This document shows, piece after piece, positions 18,173 through 27,634 of a stretch of DNA of 64,000 nt (its first letter is position 1; each line of letters opens with the position of its first letter). This DNA is from Pseudoselenomonas ruminantium (GTDB lineage: Bacteria > Bacillota > Negativicutes > Selenomonadales > Selenomonadaceae). The notes under the pieces were generated by a model that saw only the letters and a program-made list of their open reading frames with translations, did no database searches and was not told the origin of the DNA. The stretch spans positions 107,272 through 171,271 of the forward strand of contig NZ_FRBC01000004.1 in assembly GCF_900142515.1 (NCBI RefSeq). The letters run 5' to 3'. Both the position numbers and the translations under genes were made by a program.

Positions 18173-18895
18173 TCAGACCATATCCTTGAGATTGCTGGGT
18201 GTATCCGCACTGGATGGCATCCCGCCAGAGGTGATGCCCAGCTTTTCCCGAATCCGGATGACCTCATCAACCTGCTCATGGGAAAGCACATTCGCCTTGC
18301 CGATAATATTCTGCGTGTACATGACGATTTTGGCGTAATGCTCCAAAGCCTCCAGCCGATACCAGGCTTCCATCAGCGAGGTTCCCCAGGTCACAGCCCC
18401 ATGGTTGGCCAGCAGCGCAGCATTGTAGTCCCGGACATAGGGCGCAATGGAATCCGGAATACCCTGCGAACCCGGTGGCTCATAATGCACGCAGGGAACC
18501 ACGCCTAAGTTCACCAGCGCCTCCGGATAAATCGCCTGATTCAGCGCCATGCCCGCGATGGCAAACGCCGTCGAAACAGGCGGATGGGCATGGCATACCG
18601 CCGCAGCATCTTCCCGTTCCTGATAGATGCGCAGATGCATCTTTACCTCGCTGGAGGGCGCCCGTTCCCCCTGCTCGAGGATTGTTCCATCCAGACGCAT
18701 CCTGACCAGCTCGTCTTCCGACATAAAACCTTTCGAAACGCCCGTGGGCGTTGTCCAAAGCGTTTCTGCATCCACCTTGCAGGAAATATTGCCATCATTG
18801 GCCGCTACGAAATCCTTCTGATACATACGCCGTCCGATTTCCACAATCAGCCGCTTCGCTTCCGCATCCGTAGGATACTGTTTTCCTTTCCCCAT
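18173..18895 (-). CDS. Class II aldolase/adducin family protein, candidate methylthioribulose-1-phosphate aldolase
   Basis: The 240-residue protein shows the class II aldolase pattern: ANDGNISCK (phosphate and substrate binding), the zinc histidines in AVCHAHPP, and ALLANHGAVTWG with another zinc histidine. The family includes fuculose-phosphate aldolase, MtnB dehydratase and the methylthioribulose-1-phosphate aldolase (Ald2) of the DHAP shunt. Its position next to mtnA, with no other mtn genes, points to the last two, and the shunt aldolase is the simpler reading: the product split would be DHAP plus 2-methylthioacetaldehyde. ATG 18895 has GAGGTGATG upstream. It follows the alanine dehydrogenase gene by 28 bases on the same strand, so all three may be one transcript. 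Confidence 0.8.
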   Translation of the reverse strand: MGKGKQYPTDAEAKRLIVEIGRRMYQKDFVAANDGNISCKVDAETLWTTPTGVSKGFMSEDELVRMRLDGTILEQGERAPSSEVKMHLRIYQEREDAAAVCHAHPPVSTAFAIAGMALNQAIYPEALVNLGVVPCVHYEPPGSQGIPDSIAPYVRDYNAALLANHGAVTWGTSLMEAWYRLEALEHYAKIVMYTQNIIGKANVLSHEQVDEVIRIREKLGITSGGMPSSADTPSNLKDMV

Positions 18896-18923
18896 GAAGC
18901 ATCACCTCATAATTTTCCGTCCA

Positions 18924-20045
18924 TTATTTCAGATATCCTGCTTTGTCCACATACTCAATTCCCAATGCTTCTGACACGGGGAGATTTGTCAGCTTGCCTT
19001 CTATGGTATTGAGCCCTTGCGCAAGGCCTGCGTCTGCCTTACAGGCCTTGCACCAGCCTTTTTCTGCCAATTTCAAGGCATAGGGAAGCGTAGCGTTGGT
19101 CAGGGCCAGCGTGGAGGTTCTGGCTACGGCCCCAGGGATATTGGCCACCGAGTAATGCAGCACGCCATGTTTCACAAAGGTAGGATTCTCATGGGTGGTC
19201 ACATGATCGCAGGTGGCAATGCTGCCGCCCTGGTCAATGGCTACATCCACGATGACCGAGCCCGGCTTCATTGTCTTGACCATCTCTTCTGTTACCAGCT
19301 GGGGCGTTTTGGCTCCGGGCACCAGCACGGCGCCGATGAGCAGATCCGCCTCCCGCACCCATTGGGCGATGTTGAAGCTGTTGGAACTAACCGTGGCGAT
19401 GCGCCCGCCGAACACATCATCCAGATAGCGCAGCCGCTCGATTGAAAGGTCAATGACCGTCACTCTGGCACCCAAACCTGCGGCCATCTTGGCGGCATTT
19501 GTGCCTACGACACCGCCGCCAATGATGACCACCTGTGCCGGTGCCACGCCACTGACACCGCCCAAAAGGACACCCGCCCCACCATAACGGCTTTCGAGGA
19601 ACTGCGCACCAATCTGTACAGACATGCGGCCAGCAATCTCACTCATCGGCGCCAGCAAAGGCAGGGACCGTCCATCCCGGCCTACCACTGTCTCATAGGC
19701 CACAGACGTAACCTTATGCTTCAGCAGAGCCTCTGTCAATTCCGGTTCGGCGGCCAGATGCAGATAGGTAAAGAGCAGCTGCCCTTCATGGAACAAGTCA
19801 TACTCGGATGGCAGCGGTTCTTTCACCTTGACAATCATTTCAGCCTCATCGAAAAGCTGCTTCTTATCCGGGAAAAGTTCGGCGCCCACAGCAGCGTAGC
19901 TTTCATCTGCAAAGCCGCTGCCCAGGCCACTGCCCGTCTCGACCAGCACCCTATGTCCCGCCTTGACCAGCGCCTCTGCCCCCGCCGGCGTCAACCCCAC
20001 ACGATTTTCATTGTTCTTGATTTCCTTGGATACACCGATAATCAT
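18924..20045 (-). CDS. ald: Alanine dehydrogenase
   Basis: Ald reversibly makes pyruvate, ammonium and NADH from L-alanine. The 373-residue product has the family N-terminus [20 protein letters not shown], the substrate-binding block around [11 protein letters not shown], and the Rossmann loop [22 protein letters not shown] near 170-190. [10 protein letters not shown] and the conserved [16 protein letters not shown] follow. Full length is present. ATG 20045 follows GGGGGTTAT. The gene is divergent from a DMT transporter starting at 20261 and runs toward the aldolase-mtnA pair, with only 28 bases to the next gene. A metabolic link between alanine and methylthioribose salvage is not obvious. 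Confidence 0.96.
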   Translation of the reverse strand: MIIGVSKEIKNNENRVGLTPAGAEALVKAGHRVLVETGSGLGSGFADESYAAVGAELFPDKKQLFDEAEMIVKVKEPLPSEYDLFHEGQLLFTYLHLAAEPELTEALLKHKVTSVAYETVVGRDGRSLPLLAPMSEIAGRMSVQIGAQFLESRYGGAGVLLGGVSGVAPAQVVIIGGGVVGTNAAKMAAGLGARVTVIDLSIERLRYLDDVFGGRIATVSSNSFNIAQWVREADLLIGAVLVPGAKTPQLVTEEMVKTMKPGSVIVDVAIDQGGSIATCDHVTTHENPTFVKHGVLHYSVANIPGAVARTSTLALTNATLPYALKLAEKGWCKACKADAGLAQGLNTIEGKLTNLPVSEALGIEYVDKAGYLK

Positions 20046-20260
20046 AATATAACCCCCTTACCATAAAGCATTTTCTCTTCAATATGTTCTTCCTCCAGCC
20101 CTGAATTCCTGCCGTCAATTGAAGCGAATGTCCAATCAATCGGTTCTGATAAAAAGAAAACTGCATACATATTGCCAGCAACTTTGACTGTCAATATGCC
20201 TGCTTTCATGGTAAGATAGTGGACATACCGATAATGCAATCAAATAAAGGAGCTAAATCA

Positions 20261-21154
20261 TTGAACCAACGTAAAAAAAGCCTGCTGATGGTCTGTCTTG
20301 GCGCCTCTATGTGGGGCGGCAGCGGTGTGGCCGGACAATATCTGCTGCAGGATTGCAATTTCTCAACGGCCTGGCTGGTCGTCTCGCGGATGCTGCTGGC
20401 CGGCGTAATCCTGCTGGCCATCGACTACTGGCGTTATAAAGAAAACATCCTCCTTATCTGGCATGATAAGAAGGATACTATCGATTTGCTGTTATTCGCG
20501 GTCTTCGGCCTGCTGGCCGTGCAATATACCTACTTTGCCTGCATAAAGCTGGGAAATGCCGCCGCCGGTACGATATTGCAATATCTGATGCCAGTAATCA
20601 TTGTGGGCTATACTGCCCTGACTACCCGCAAACTGCCTCAACATCTTGAACTCATCTGCGTGGCCATGGCGGTGGGCGGAACCTTCCTGCTGGTAACCCA
20701 TGGCAGTTTGGAAACATTATCCATTCCTTTTGCCTCCTTGCTATGGGGGCTGTCTTCGGCAGTAGCTGCCGCCTTTTACACCATGAAACCCAAACGCCTG
20801 ATCCGCAAATGGCGGCCTACCCTGATCATTGGCTGGGGCATGCTGGCAGGCGGCCTGATTCTGACACCGTTCTGCCCGCCCTGGCAATTCACGGGCATCA
20901 TAACCCCATTGTCTGCGGTTATTTATGCCTACGTCATCATCTTCGGCACCGTGATGGCCTTCGGCTGTTATCTCGGCAGCATCCGTTATATCCAGCCATC
21001 CGAAGCCAGCATCTTAGGCTCGGTGGAACCATTGTCTGCCATTGTCCTGTCTCTCCTCTTCCTCAACGCCAACTTCGGCCTGATAGATATATTGGGCACC
21101 GGCCTTATTCTAGGCACAGTTTTCCTGCTGTCCCGCCGCAAAAGCAATCCCTAA
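20261..21154 (+). CDS. EamA/DMT family transporter
   Basis: An inner-membrane protein of about 297 residues with ten hydrophobic segments in two EamA repeats. The first begins LLMVCLGASMWGGSGVAGQYLL and the second LLWGLSSAVAAAFYTMKP, ending ASILGSVEPLSAIVLSLLFL. DMT exporters of this type move amino acids or metabolites; no substrate can be assigned. The start is TTG 20261, eight bases behind GGAG, rather than the ATG at 20219, which lacks a ribosome site. Promoter and regulators are shared with the divergent ald gene. The gene ends 4 bases into the stop of the convergent gene at 21151. Confidence 0.85.
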   Translation: MNQRKKSLLMVCLGASMWGGSGVAGQYLLQDCNFSTAWLVVSRMLLAGVILLAIDYWRYKENILLIWHDKKDTIDLLLFAVFGLLAVQYTYFACIKLGNAAAGTILQYLMPVIIVGYTALTTRKLPQHLELICVAMAVGGTFLLVTHGSLETLSIPFASLLWGLSSAVAAAFYTMKPKRLIRKWRPTLIIGWGMLAGGLILTPFCPPWQFTGIITPLSAVIYAYVIIFGTVMAFGCYLGSIRYIQPSEASILGSVEPLSAIVLSLLFLNANFGLIDILGTGLILGTVFLLSRRKSNP

Positions 21155-21471
21155 CACGACTCTGCTTCCTCATCCATGGTTTCCAGCAGGAAACTGACCG
21201 GTCGAAAGCCGTCGTTGCAGGAAATCATAGCCGAGCGGGGATTTTTCATCCAGCCATCGTAAAAATCTTCTGCACCATGGGCCAGCCCCATGACAAAAGG
21301 CGACATGGATTCCCAGGCACTTTCGCACATGCCCTCCGGCCGCTGCCAGCCGTTGGCGATGAACACTGCCCCTTCCTCAATATCACAGGCATGCTCTATG
21401 GGGTTTTCGTATTTTGCCATCAAATCAGGATAGCAAGCCTTCCTCACCACCGTTATCCGTACTTTTTTCAT
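21151..21471 (-). CDS. TIGR04076 family protein
   Basis: A 106-residue protein with the conserved pattern of the TIGR04076 family: KVRITVVRKACYPDLMAKY, then GAVFIANGWQRPEGMCESAWESM, and a final Cys-containing ISCNDGFRPVSF. The spaced cysteines suggest a metal or redox site, but no function is established. ATG 21471 sits behind GAGGAGGTG; the longer frame to 21558 lacks a site. It is convergent with the DMT transporter, overlapping it by 4 bases. Confidence 0.85.
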   Translation of the reverse strand: MKKVRITVVRKACYPDLMAKYENPIEHACDIEEGAVFIANGWQRPEGMCESAWESMSPFVMGLAHGAEDFYDGWMKNPRSAMISCNDGFRPVSFLLETMDEEAESC

Positions 21472-21600
21472 GCCAGCACCTCCTCTTTTCACTACCATAA
21501 GTTTAGCATATTTCCCCAGCCAGCAGGAAATCATTTGCTTCGTGTGGAACCATGGCAATGAGTCAATTTACCTTGAATGTGGCAGAAAGGGTTGATGGAT

Positions 21601-22167
21601 ATGAAGTACAGGAAGTTATTTTTATCGGTGGCGATTGCCGCTGCCTTCGCCTGTCCTCTGGGAACAAATGGCCTGTATTGGCAGGACGGAGGCGTGGCCC
21701 AGGCGGCTGCCAAGGCTGACTTCAGCCAGACGGTTGTCTATGAGAATCAGGGCCTGAAACTGGAAATCCCGGCTGCCTATGACCAGCGGTTGATAACGGA
21801 AACCACCAGCAAGGAAGAGGGCATCCTCTTTGCCGTCTATGAAAAGGCGTCTGTGGAGGCGGGCAAAAAGGATTATCCGGCAGACTCCGGAATAGGCTGG
21901 CTGTTCAGCATCGGCTATGTATCGAAGGAGAAAATGCAGGAACTCCTGCGCGATGATATCCCGGGAGCAGAATTTTTCGCGCAGGACGACAAGGGGCATT
22001 ACTACATCTTCTACCATCCCACAGACGTGCGCTATATGCGGAAAAGCGTCAAGGCCATGAAGCGTGACCAGAAACAATGGCAGGAACTTTGCGAATGGGC
22101 CTATTCTCAGGTGAGGGAATCCTTCCTCAAGAATAATCCCGGGGTTGTAAAAAAATCCACCACATGA
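21601..22167 (+). CDS. Secreted protein of unknown function
   Basis: No family recognised. The 188-residue product has a Sec signal peptide (KYRKLFLSVAIAAAFACPLG, then GGVAQAAAKA as the likely cleavage region near residue 37). The mature domain begins QTVVYENQGLKLEIPAAYDQ. That pattern resembles small periplasmic domains that describe a stress or lipoprotein-like fold, but I cannot name one. ATG 21601 sits 9 bases after AGAAAGGG; ATGs at 21577 and 21595 are in frame. A strong bidirectional terminator (22166-22213) separates it from the convergent methyltransferase gene. Confidence 0.7.
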   Translation: MKYRKLFLSVAIAAAFACPLGTNGLYWQDGGVAQAAAKADFSQTVVYENQGLKLEIPAAYDQRLITETTSKEEGILFAVYEKASVEAGKKDYPADSGIGWLFSIGYVSKEKMQELLRDDIPGAEFFAQDDKGHYYIFYHPTDVRYMRKSVKAMKRDQKQWQELCEWAYSQVRESFLKNNPGVVKKSTT

Positions 22168-22213
22168 CAAACAGCCTTTGACCAGTCAATTATCTGGTCA
22201 AAGGCTGTTTGTC
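22166..22213. terminator. Bidirectional terminator between convergent genes
   Basis: GACAAACAGCCTTTGACCAG pairs perfectly with its complement at 22194-22213 around an 8-base loop; this is the strongest hairpin in the area. Confidence 0.92.
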
Positions 22214-22215
22214 AT

Positions 22216-23010
22216 TTATAGTTTCATCACGCCATAGCGGACTTTGCTGTATCGGCCGCCAGCCATGTCAGGAAAGCCCAGGCGGGCAAATTCCCGGCTC
22301 TTGCTGGATTCCTTGAGCACTACTCTATGCCGGGCCACGCGGCGGGCCTCGGCAATGGTCTCCAAGGTCAGCGGATTCTTATTGGCCACAGGGCGCAGAG
22401 GTGCAATATTCTTGCTTTCCGCAAAGGGATGTCGGAACATGGGGTCAAAGTAGATGACGTCCACGGAATTATCTGGCTGAGCCTTGAGGTAATCGTAAGC
22501 TTCAATGCAATGAGTCTTTACCCGGCGCATAGCGGCGATAACCGTATCGGTATCCTTATCGTAATTGGCCAGGCCATGGCCCACCACCGCTTCAATCAGG
22601 GGTTGGGATTCAAGGCCCGTGACGCTGCCGCTGTCTCCTACCACAGAACTGGCCACGATAGCATCGGCGCCAAAGCCCAAAGTGCAGTCCAGCACATCCA
22701 TGCCGGGCTTCAAGTCCATGGCTTCGGCCATGCGGTCGCCATCGCCAAAGCGCAGGTTCTTGAGCCGCAGATGGGCCATATTGGGATGGAAGAAGAGCTC
22801 TGCTTCTGGTGTCACCAGCGTCAACAGGCCCTTTTTCGCCACCAGGGCAAATCTGGCATCATAGCTCTGGCAAAGGTCGGGGATTGCCTCCCGCCCGCGC
22901 TCGGCATAGGGAATCCCCAATTTTTCTGCCATCTCCCGGGCCAGCTTCTCGCTGGGCCGGTTCCATTTACGGCCGGTAGTGGCAATAGCCTGCAATTTGT
23001 TTTCGTTCAA
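22216..23010 (-). CDS. RsmJ-like class I SAM-dependent methyltransferase
   Basis: The 264-residue protein resembles RsmJ/YhiQ, the 16S rRNA m2G1516 methyltransferase group. It has MDVLDCTLGFGADAIVASS as the AdoMet-binding motif (near 104-122) and VIYFDPMFRHP as the catalytic motif equivalent to the usual D-P-M-F-P. The N-terminal GRKWNRPSEKLAREMAEKLG is also conserved in Firmicute relatives. It starts at TTG 23010 with only a weak GGAT-type site. mutL ends 18 bases upstream, so it is probably the last gene of the mutS-mutL transcript. The RNA target is inferred from family only. Confidence 0.82.
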   Translation of the reverse strand: MNENKLQAIATTGRKWNRPSEKLAREMAEKLGIPYAERGREAIPDLCQSYDARFALVAKKGLLTLVTPEAELFFHPNMAHLRLKNLRFGDGDRMAEAMDLKPGMDVLDCTLGFGADAIVASSVVGDSGSVTGLESQPLIEAVVGHGLANYDKDTDTVIAAMRRVKTHCIEAYDYLKAQPDNSVDVIYFDPMFRHPFAESKNIAPLRPVANKNPLTLETIAEARRVARHRVVLKESSKSREFARLGFPDMAGGRYSKVRYGVMKL

Positions 23011-23028
23011 TATCTATCCATCACTTTC

Positions 23029-24969
23029 TCAAAAGCCAAAGCCTGTCCGCTTGAACATCTTGGCTAAATCTTCACTGCTGAATTTCAAAATGGTCGGCCG
23101 GCCATGCGGGCAGGTATAGGGGAAAGCCGTTGTGGAAAGTTCCTCGAGCAGGATTTCCATCTGCCGCATATTGAGTTCCTCGCCAGCCTTGATGGCGGCC
23201 CGGCAGGCAGTTGTTGCCAGGCAGGCCTGACGGATTTCCTTGGCGGTGGTTTCGTGCATATTGCTTAAATCCGTCAGGATTTCCCGGATGATATCCTCAG
23301 CCTCACTGACGGGCACATCGGCAGGCACTTCCATCAGACGGTAGTCCAAATCCCCTGCCGCCTCCATATGAAAGCCCAGCTGGGCAAACAAATCCTTGTT
23401 CTCCTCCACCATGGCCGCTTCCTTCCGGTCGAAGGTCAAAAGCTGATGCACCAATAGCTGCTGGGAGGGAATGCCGTCCGCCATGGCGGAGAGCTTGTCG
23501 AACAGGATGCGCTCATGGGCAGCGTGCTGGTCGATGATATAGAGCCCCTTCAAGTCCTGGGCGATGATATAGGTCAAATCCACCTGACCGATGGGAATCA
23601 TCCGGCCTGACCAGTCAGCATCTGACATGTCAACAGTTGACTGGTCAGATTTTGACACGTCAACTGTTGACATATCAATCTGACAGTCAGTTTGGCTGTC
23701 AGCTACCTGTTCCCTGCGCTCCGGCTGATTGTAATGGACTTGCCGTTCCTTCTGCAGTTCCGCCTGGGCTTCGGCAAAGCTGACTGCCGGCTTCACGGCC
23801 GGACGGTTGACCGCTTCATAGATGGTCTTCGGCTGGTAATTGCCCTGGGGCCTGCTGCTGGCAGGAGCCGCGGCAGCAGTTACCGGCGCCGGTGCACTGG
23901 CGGGCACGAACTGCATGGGCTCCATGCTATACTCCACCTTCGGCTTTTCCACCACGGCCGCCACTTCCGTGAGCCTGCCCGTACTAGGACGGATGGCGTC
24001 CAGCACGGATTTATATACGGCCTTGAAGATGCGGCTTTCGTCCTCGAACTTCATCTCGCTCTTCTGGGGATGCACGTTCACATCGATGGTGCGCTGAGGC
24101 ACCTCGATGTTCAGCACCGTGAAGGGGAAGCCGCTCTTGGGAATCAAGGAGCGGTAAGCGTTATCGATGGCCTTGGCAATGGCCCGGTTCTGGATGATGC
24201 GGCCATTGACGATATAGGTCTGCCAGCTGCGGGAGCTCTTGAGCATAGAGGGCTTGGTGATGAAACCGGAAATTTTCAGGTCCTCATCCTCCAATTTCAG
24301 GGTCAGCAGGGAGTCAGCTACCTGCCCGCCGTAAATGGCCTGCACCGTATCGAAGAGATTGCCATTACCCGGTGTCACCACCGAAGTCTTGTTGTTGTTG
24401 ATGAACTGGAAGGCAATATCGGGACGGGACAGGGCCAGCTTGACGATGAAATCGTTGATTTTGCCGCCCTCGGTATGATTTGTCTTGAGGAATTTCTTGC
24501 GGGCAGGCGTGTTGAAGAACAAGTCCTCCACCTTGATGCTGGTGCCGATATTACAGCCCGTTTCGATAATATCCGGCGCCTTGCCGCCGCTGATTTCCAC
24601 CTTTGTGCCCAAATCACTGCCCGGCTCCCGCGTCAGCATGGTAAAGCGGGACACAGAGGCAATGGTGGGCAAAGCTTCGCCACGGAAGCCCATGGTGGAG
24701 ATGTTGTTGAGGTCCGAAACCTCCTGAATCTTGCTGGTAGCGTGGCGCAGGATGGCCACGGAAGCATCTTCCTTGCTCATGCCCTTGCCGTTATCCGTCA
24801 CCCGCATAAAGGAAGTGCCTCCCGCCATGATTTCCACTTCGATGCGGGTGGCTCCCGCATCCATGGCGTTTTCAATCAATTCTTTGATAACCGATGCCGG
24901 ACGTTCCACCACTTCGCCTGCGGCGATTTTGTTGATGGTATTGTCGTCAAGCACATGAATCCTGGTCAT
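23029..24969 (-). CDS. mutL: DNA mismatch repair protein MutL
   Basis: MutL links MutS mismatch recognition to strand cutting. The 646-residue product has the GHKL ATPase domain (1-330) with GEVVERPASVIKELIENAMD, DNGKGMS and GFRGEALPTIAS, then a long low-complexity linker (about 335-450), and the C-terminal endonuclease/dimer domain. In the latter, DQHAAHERILFD is the metal motif, with the final acid D instead of the usual E; ACRAAIKAGEEL and CPHGRPT complete the site. These show an endonuclease-type MutL. The linker contains a Ser/Asp-rich stretch encoded by an inverted repeat (23605-23690). It overlaps mutS by 4 bases. Confidence 0.97.
   Translation of the reverse strand: MTRIHVLDDNTINKIAAGEVVERPASVIKELIENAMDAGATRIEVEIMAGGTSFMRVTDNGKGMSKEDASVAILRHATSKIQEVSDLNNISTMGFRGEALPTIASVSRFTMLTREPGSDLGTKVEISGGKAPDIIETGCNIGTSIKVEDLFFNTPARKKFLKTNHTEGGKINDFIVKLALSRPDIAFQFINNNKTSVVTPGNGNLFDTVQAIYGGQVADSLLTLKLEDEDLKISGFITKPSMLKSSRSWQTYIVNGRIIQNRAIAKAIDNAYRSLIPKSGFPFTVLNIEVPQRTIDVNVHPQKSEMKFEDESRIFKAVYKSVLDAIRPSTGRLTEVAAVVEKPKVEYSMEPMQFVPASAPAPVTAAAAPASSRPQGNYQPKTIYEAVNRPAVKPAVSFAEAQAELQKERQVHYNQPERREQVADSQTDCQIDMSTVDVSKSDQSTVDMSDADWSGRMIPIGQVDLTYIIAQDLKGLYIIDQHAAHERILFDKLSAMADGIPSQQLLVHQLLTFDRKEAAMVEENKDLFAQLGFHMEAAGDLDYRLMEVPADVPVSEAEDIIREILTDLSNMHETTAKEIRQACLATTACRAAIKAGEELNMRQMEILLEELSTTAFPYTCPHGRPTILKFSSEDLAKMFKRTGFGF
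23605..23690. repeat. Inverted repeat inside the mutL linker
   Basis: ATGTCAACAGTTGAC (23627-23641) is repeated in reverse complement at 23659-23673, flanked on both sides by further CTGAC/GTCAG elements. It encodes the Ser/Asp-rich peptide with two STVD motifs. Confidence 0.8.
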
Positions 24970-27563
24970 GCTTGTCCTGCCTCCCTTTTCGCCTGCTCCT
25001 GCAGTTTATAGAGTTCGTTCATGGCCTCCAATGGCGTCATGGTCATTACATCAAGCGACATCAGCTTATCGCTCAGGCTGTTCGCAAAGAGCGAGCCCAT
25101 CATGTCCATAGGTGCAGGGCTACTCTGCGCTGCAGCCGCCTTGGTATTTTCCGCTGCCGGCACTGCCGTTGCAGCTTCCGATTCCAATTCGGCAAGAATA
25201 TCCTCCGCCCGCTTGGTCACGGTCTTGGGCAGGCCAGCCAGGCGCGCCACATGGATACCGTAGGATTTATCCGCCGCCCCGGGCACGATGCGCCGCAGGA
25301 AGGCCACCTGCGTGCCCCGCTCCTTTACGGCCACGCAGTAGTTCTTGACGATATCATCTTCCAGATCCGTGAGTTCATGATAGTGCGTCGCAAACAGCGT
25401 CTTGGCATGAACCTTCTGCTCGATATGTTCAATCACGGCCCGGGCAATACTCATGCCGTCGAAGGTACTCGTACCGCGGCCGATTTCGTCGAGAATCACG
25501 AGGCTGTTCTTGGTGGCATATTTTAATATCTGAGCCACCTCGTTCATCTCCACCATAAAGGTACTCTGCCCGCTGACCAAATCGTCGCTGGCGCCGATAC
25601 GGGTAAAGATGCGGTCAACCGGCGAAATGGCGGCTTCCCTTGCGGGGATGAAGCTGCCAATCTGTGCCATCAGTGTCAGCAAAGCCGTCTGCCGCATATA
25701 GGTGGATTTACCTGCCATGTTAGGGCCGGTAATCAGCATGATTTCGCAGTTACTATGATTGAGCTTCGTATCATTGGGCACGAATAAATCCCGCGTCAGG
25801 ATGCGTTCCACCAGCGGATGACGGCCGTCCTTGATGTCAATCTCGCCGTTATTCACCATGCGGGGCCGCACGTAGTTATAAGATACGGCGGCTTCGGCCA
25901 GGCTCGTGAGCACATCCACGATGGCAATCTCATGAGCCGTGCCCTGAATTTCCGTCAGGCGGCTCTTGATGACTTCCCGCACCTCGGTAAAGAGATTGTA
26001 CTCAATGCTGACAATCTTTTCCTGCGCACCGAGAATCTTGGTCTCAAACTCCTTGAGCTCCTCGGTGATATAGCGCTCGGCGTTGGCCAAAGTCTGCTTG
26101 CGGATGTATCTATCCGGCACCAGATCCGCACCGCTATGGCGCACTTCGATATAGTAGCCAAAGACCTTGTTGTAGCCGATTTTCAAGGAGCGGATGCCTG
26201 TCTCTTCTTTCTCTCGCTCCTCGATTTCCTGCAGCATGGATTTGCTGTCATGGGCAATGCGGCGGTATTCGTCCAAGTCCGCATTGTAACCGTCCTTGAT
26301 GATACCGCCATCCCGCAGGGAAATCCCCGGTTCATCCACGATGGAACGCTGCAGGAGATCCACCAAATCGTCAAAGACATGGATATTTTGCTGACAGTTG
26401 ACCAGCACATTGGCCTGCACATCAGCCATCTTATTTTTTATGGAAGGCAGGCTCATCAGGGAAATCTTCAGGGCAATCAAATCCCGGGCATTGGCCGTGC
26501 CCACCTCAATGCGCGTCAACAGGCGCTCGAAGTCATGGATATCCTTGCAGGCTTCCCGCAGGCCGCCCCGCAGGGCAAAGTCCTTCGTAAGCTCTTCCAC
26601 GGCATCCAGCCGCTGATTGATGGGCAGGATGTTCAAAAGCGGATATTCCAGCCATTTTTTCAGCAGGCGGCTGCCCATGGCGGTATTGGTGAAGTCCAGC
26701 ACATCGAGCAGGGTATCCTTCTTGCCCCCATCCCGCAGATTCCGGGTGATTTCCAGATTGCGCAGGGTATAGGTATCGATGACGAGATTTTCCGAAGCAT
26801 CCAAGAAGCTCAGCTGATTGAGATGCGTCAGATCCGTCATGACGGTAGCATGCAGATAATCCAGCAGAGTGGCCACCGCTTCCTTGGCACCTTCATCGCT
26901 GGGGCGCACATCGGCCGCAAAATGCTCAATGATCCTATCTTCTACCGCCGGAGAAACCTCGGGAATATTGGTATAGGAAGTGTTGGGCAGGCGCAAATCC
27001 GTGAATTCCTGCAGCTGCTCCCGGAAGGAAGGCGTCCCCACTACCAAAAGTTCCGGCATGGCCAGACGGTAGAGCTCGTCATAGAGCATCTGTTCCCGGC
27101 TGCCGCCGCCATAGATGCCATAGAAGCATTCGCCCGTAGAGATATCGGCACCAGCTAAGATAATCTGCTCGCCTTTCTCATGAATCAGGGCGATATAGTT
27201 ATTGGCCGAATCCTTCAGGGCGGACTCGGAGAGCACCGTACCCGGCGTGATGATCTTGATGACTTCCCGTTTGGTCAGGCCCTTGGCCTTAGGATCGCCA
27301 ATCTGTTCGGCAATAGCCACCTTGTAGCCACGGCTGACCAACTTATTGATATAGCCCTCAGCGGCATGATAAGGCACGCCGCACATCGGCGCTTTATCCG
27401 TACTGCCATTGCGGCTGGTCAGCGTCAGGCTCAGTTCCTTGGAAACGATACGGGCATCATCAAAGAACATCTCATAAAAATCGCCTAAACGGAAAAAGAG
27501 AATGGCCTCAGGATGCTGTTCCTTGGTGGCCAGATATTGCTGCATCATGGGCGTAAGTTCCAT
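24966..27563 (-). CDS. mutS: DNA mismatch repair protein MutS
   Basis: MutS recognises mispaired bases. The 865-residue protein is of standard length. The N-terminal mismatch-binding domain contains LFFRLGDFYEMFFDDA, with the mispair-contacting Phe and Glu of the F-x-E motif. Connector, lever and clamp domains follow, then the ATPase domain with Walker A GPNMAGKSTYMRQ near 610-620 and Walker B LVILDEIGRGTSTFDG. The C-terminal helix region (about 800-865) is present. ATG 27563 has GGAGG. It overlaps mutL by 4 bases and heads the mutS-mutL-methyltransferase transcript. Confidence 0.97.
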   Translation of the reverse strand: MELTPMMQQYLATKEQHPEAILFFRLGDFYEMFFDDARIVSKELSLTLTSRNGSTDKAPMCGVPYHAAEGYINKLVSRGYKVAIAEQIGDPKAKGLTKREVIKIITPGTVLSESALKDSANNYIALIHEKGEQIILAGADISTGECFYGIYGGGSREQMLYDELYRLAMPELLVVGTPSFREQLQEFTDLRLPNTSYTNIPEVSPAVEDRIIEHFAADVRPSDEGAKEAVATLLDYLHATVMTDLTHLNQLSFLDASENLVIDTYTLRNLEITRNLRDGGKKDTLLDVLDFTNTAMGSRLLKKWLEYPLLNILPINQRLDAVEELTKDFALRGGLREACKDIHDFERLLTRIEVGTANARDLIALKISLMSLPSIKNKMADVQANVLVNCQQNIHVFDDLVDLLQRSIVDEPGISLRDGGIIKDGYNADLDEYRRIAHDSKSMLQEIEEREKEETGIRSLKIGYNKVFGYYIEVRHSGADLVPDRYIRKQTLANAERYITEELKEFETKILGAQEKIVSIEYNLFTEVREVIKSRLTEIQGTAHEIAIVDVLTSLAEAAVSYNYVRPRMVNNGEIDIKDGRHPLVERILTRDLFVPNDTKLNHSNCEIMLITGPNMAGKSTYMRQTALLTLMAQIGSFIPAREAAISPVDRIFTRIGASDDLVSGQSTFMVEMNEVAQILKYATKNSLVILDEIGRGTSTFDGMSIARAVIEHIEQKVHAKTLFATHYHELTDLEDDIVKNYCVAVKERGTQVAFLRRIVPGAADKSYGIHVARLAGLPKTVTKRAEDILAELESEAATAVPAAENTKAAAAQSSPAPMDMMGSLFANSLSDKLMSLDVMTMTPLEAMNELYKLQEQAKREAGQA

Positions 27564-27590
27564 GTAAGCGTTACCTCCAATTAAAAGTCA

Positions 27591-27620
27591 GAAAGGCTCC
27601 CTCGCACAGTGAGGGAGCTC
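27591..27620 (-). terminator. Terminator between miaB and mutS
   Basis: GGCTCCCTC pairs with GAGGGAGCT around a short loop; on the minus strand a short T-run follows. Confidence 0.65.
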
Positions 27621-27634
27621 TCCATTACAAATGA

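Noticed and set aside
23692-27158. Long plus-strand frames opposite mutL and mutS
   Set aside because: Shadow frames; the minus-strand genes have all conserved motifs.
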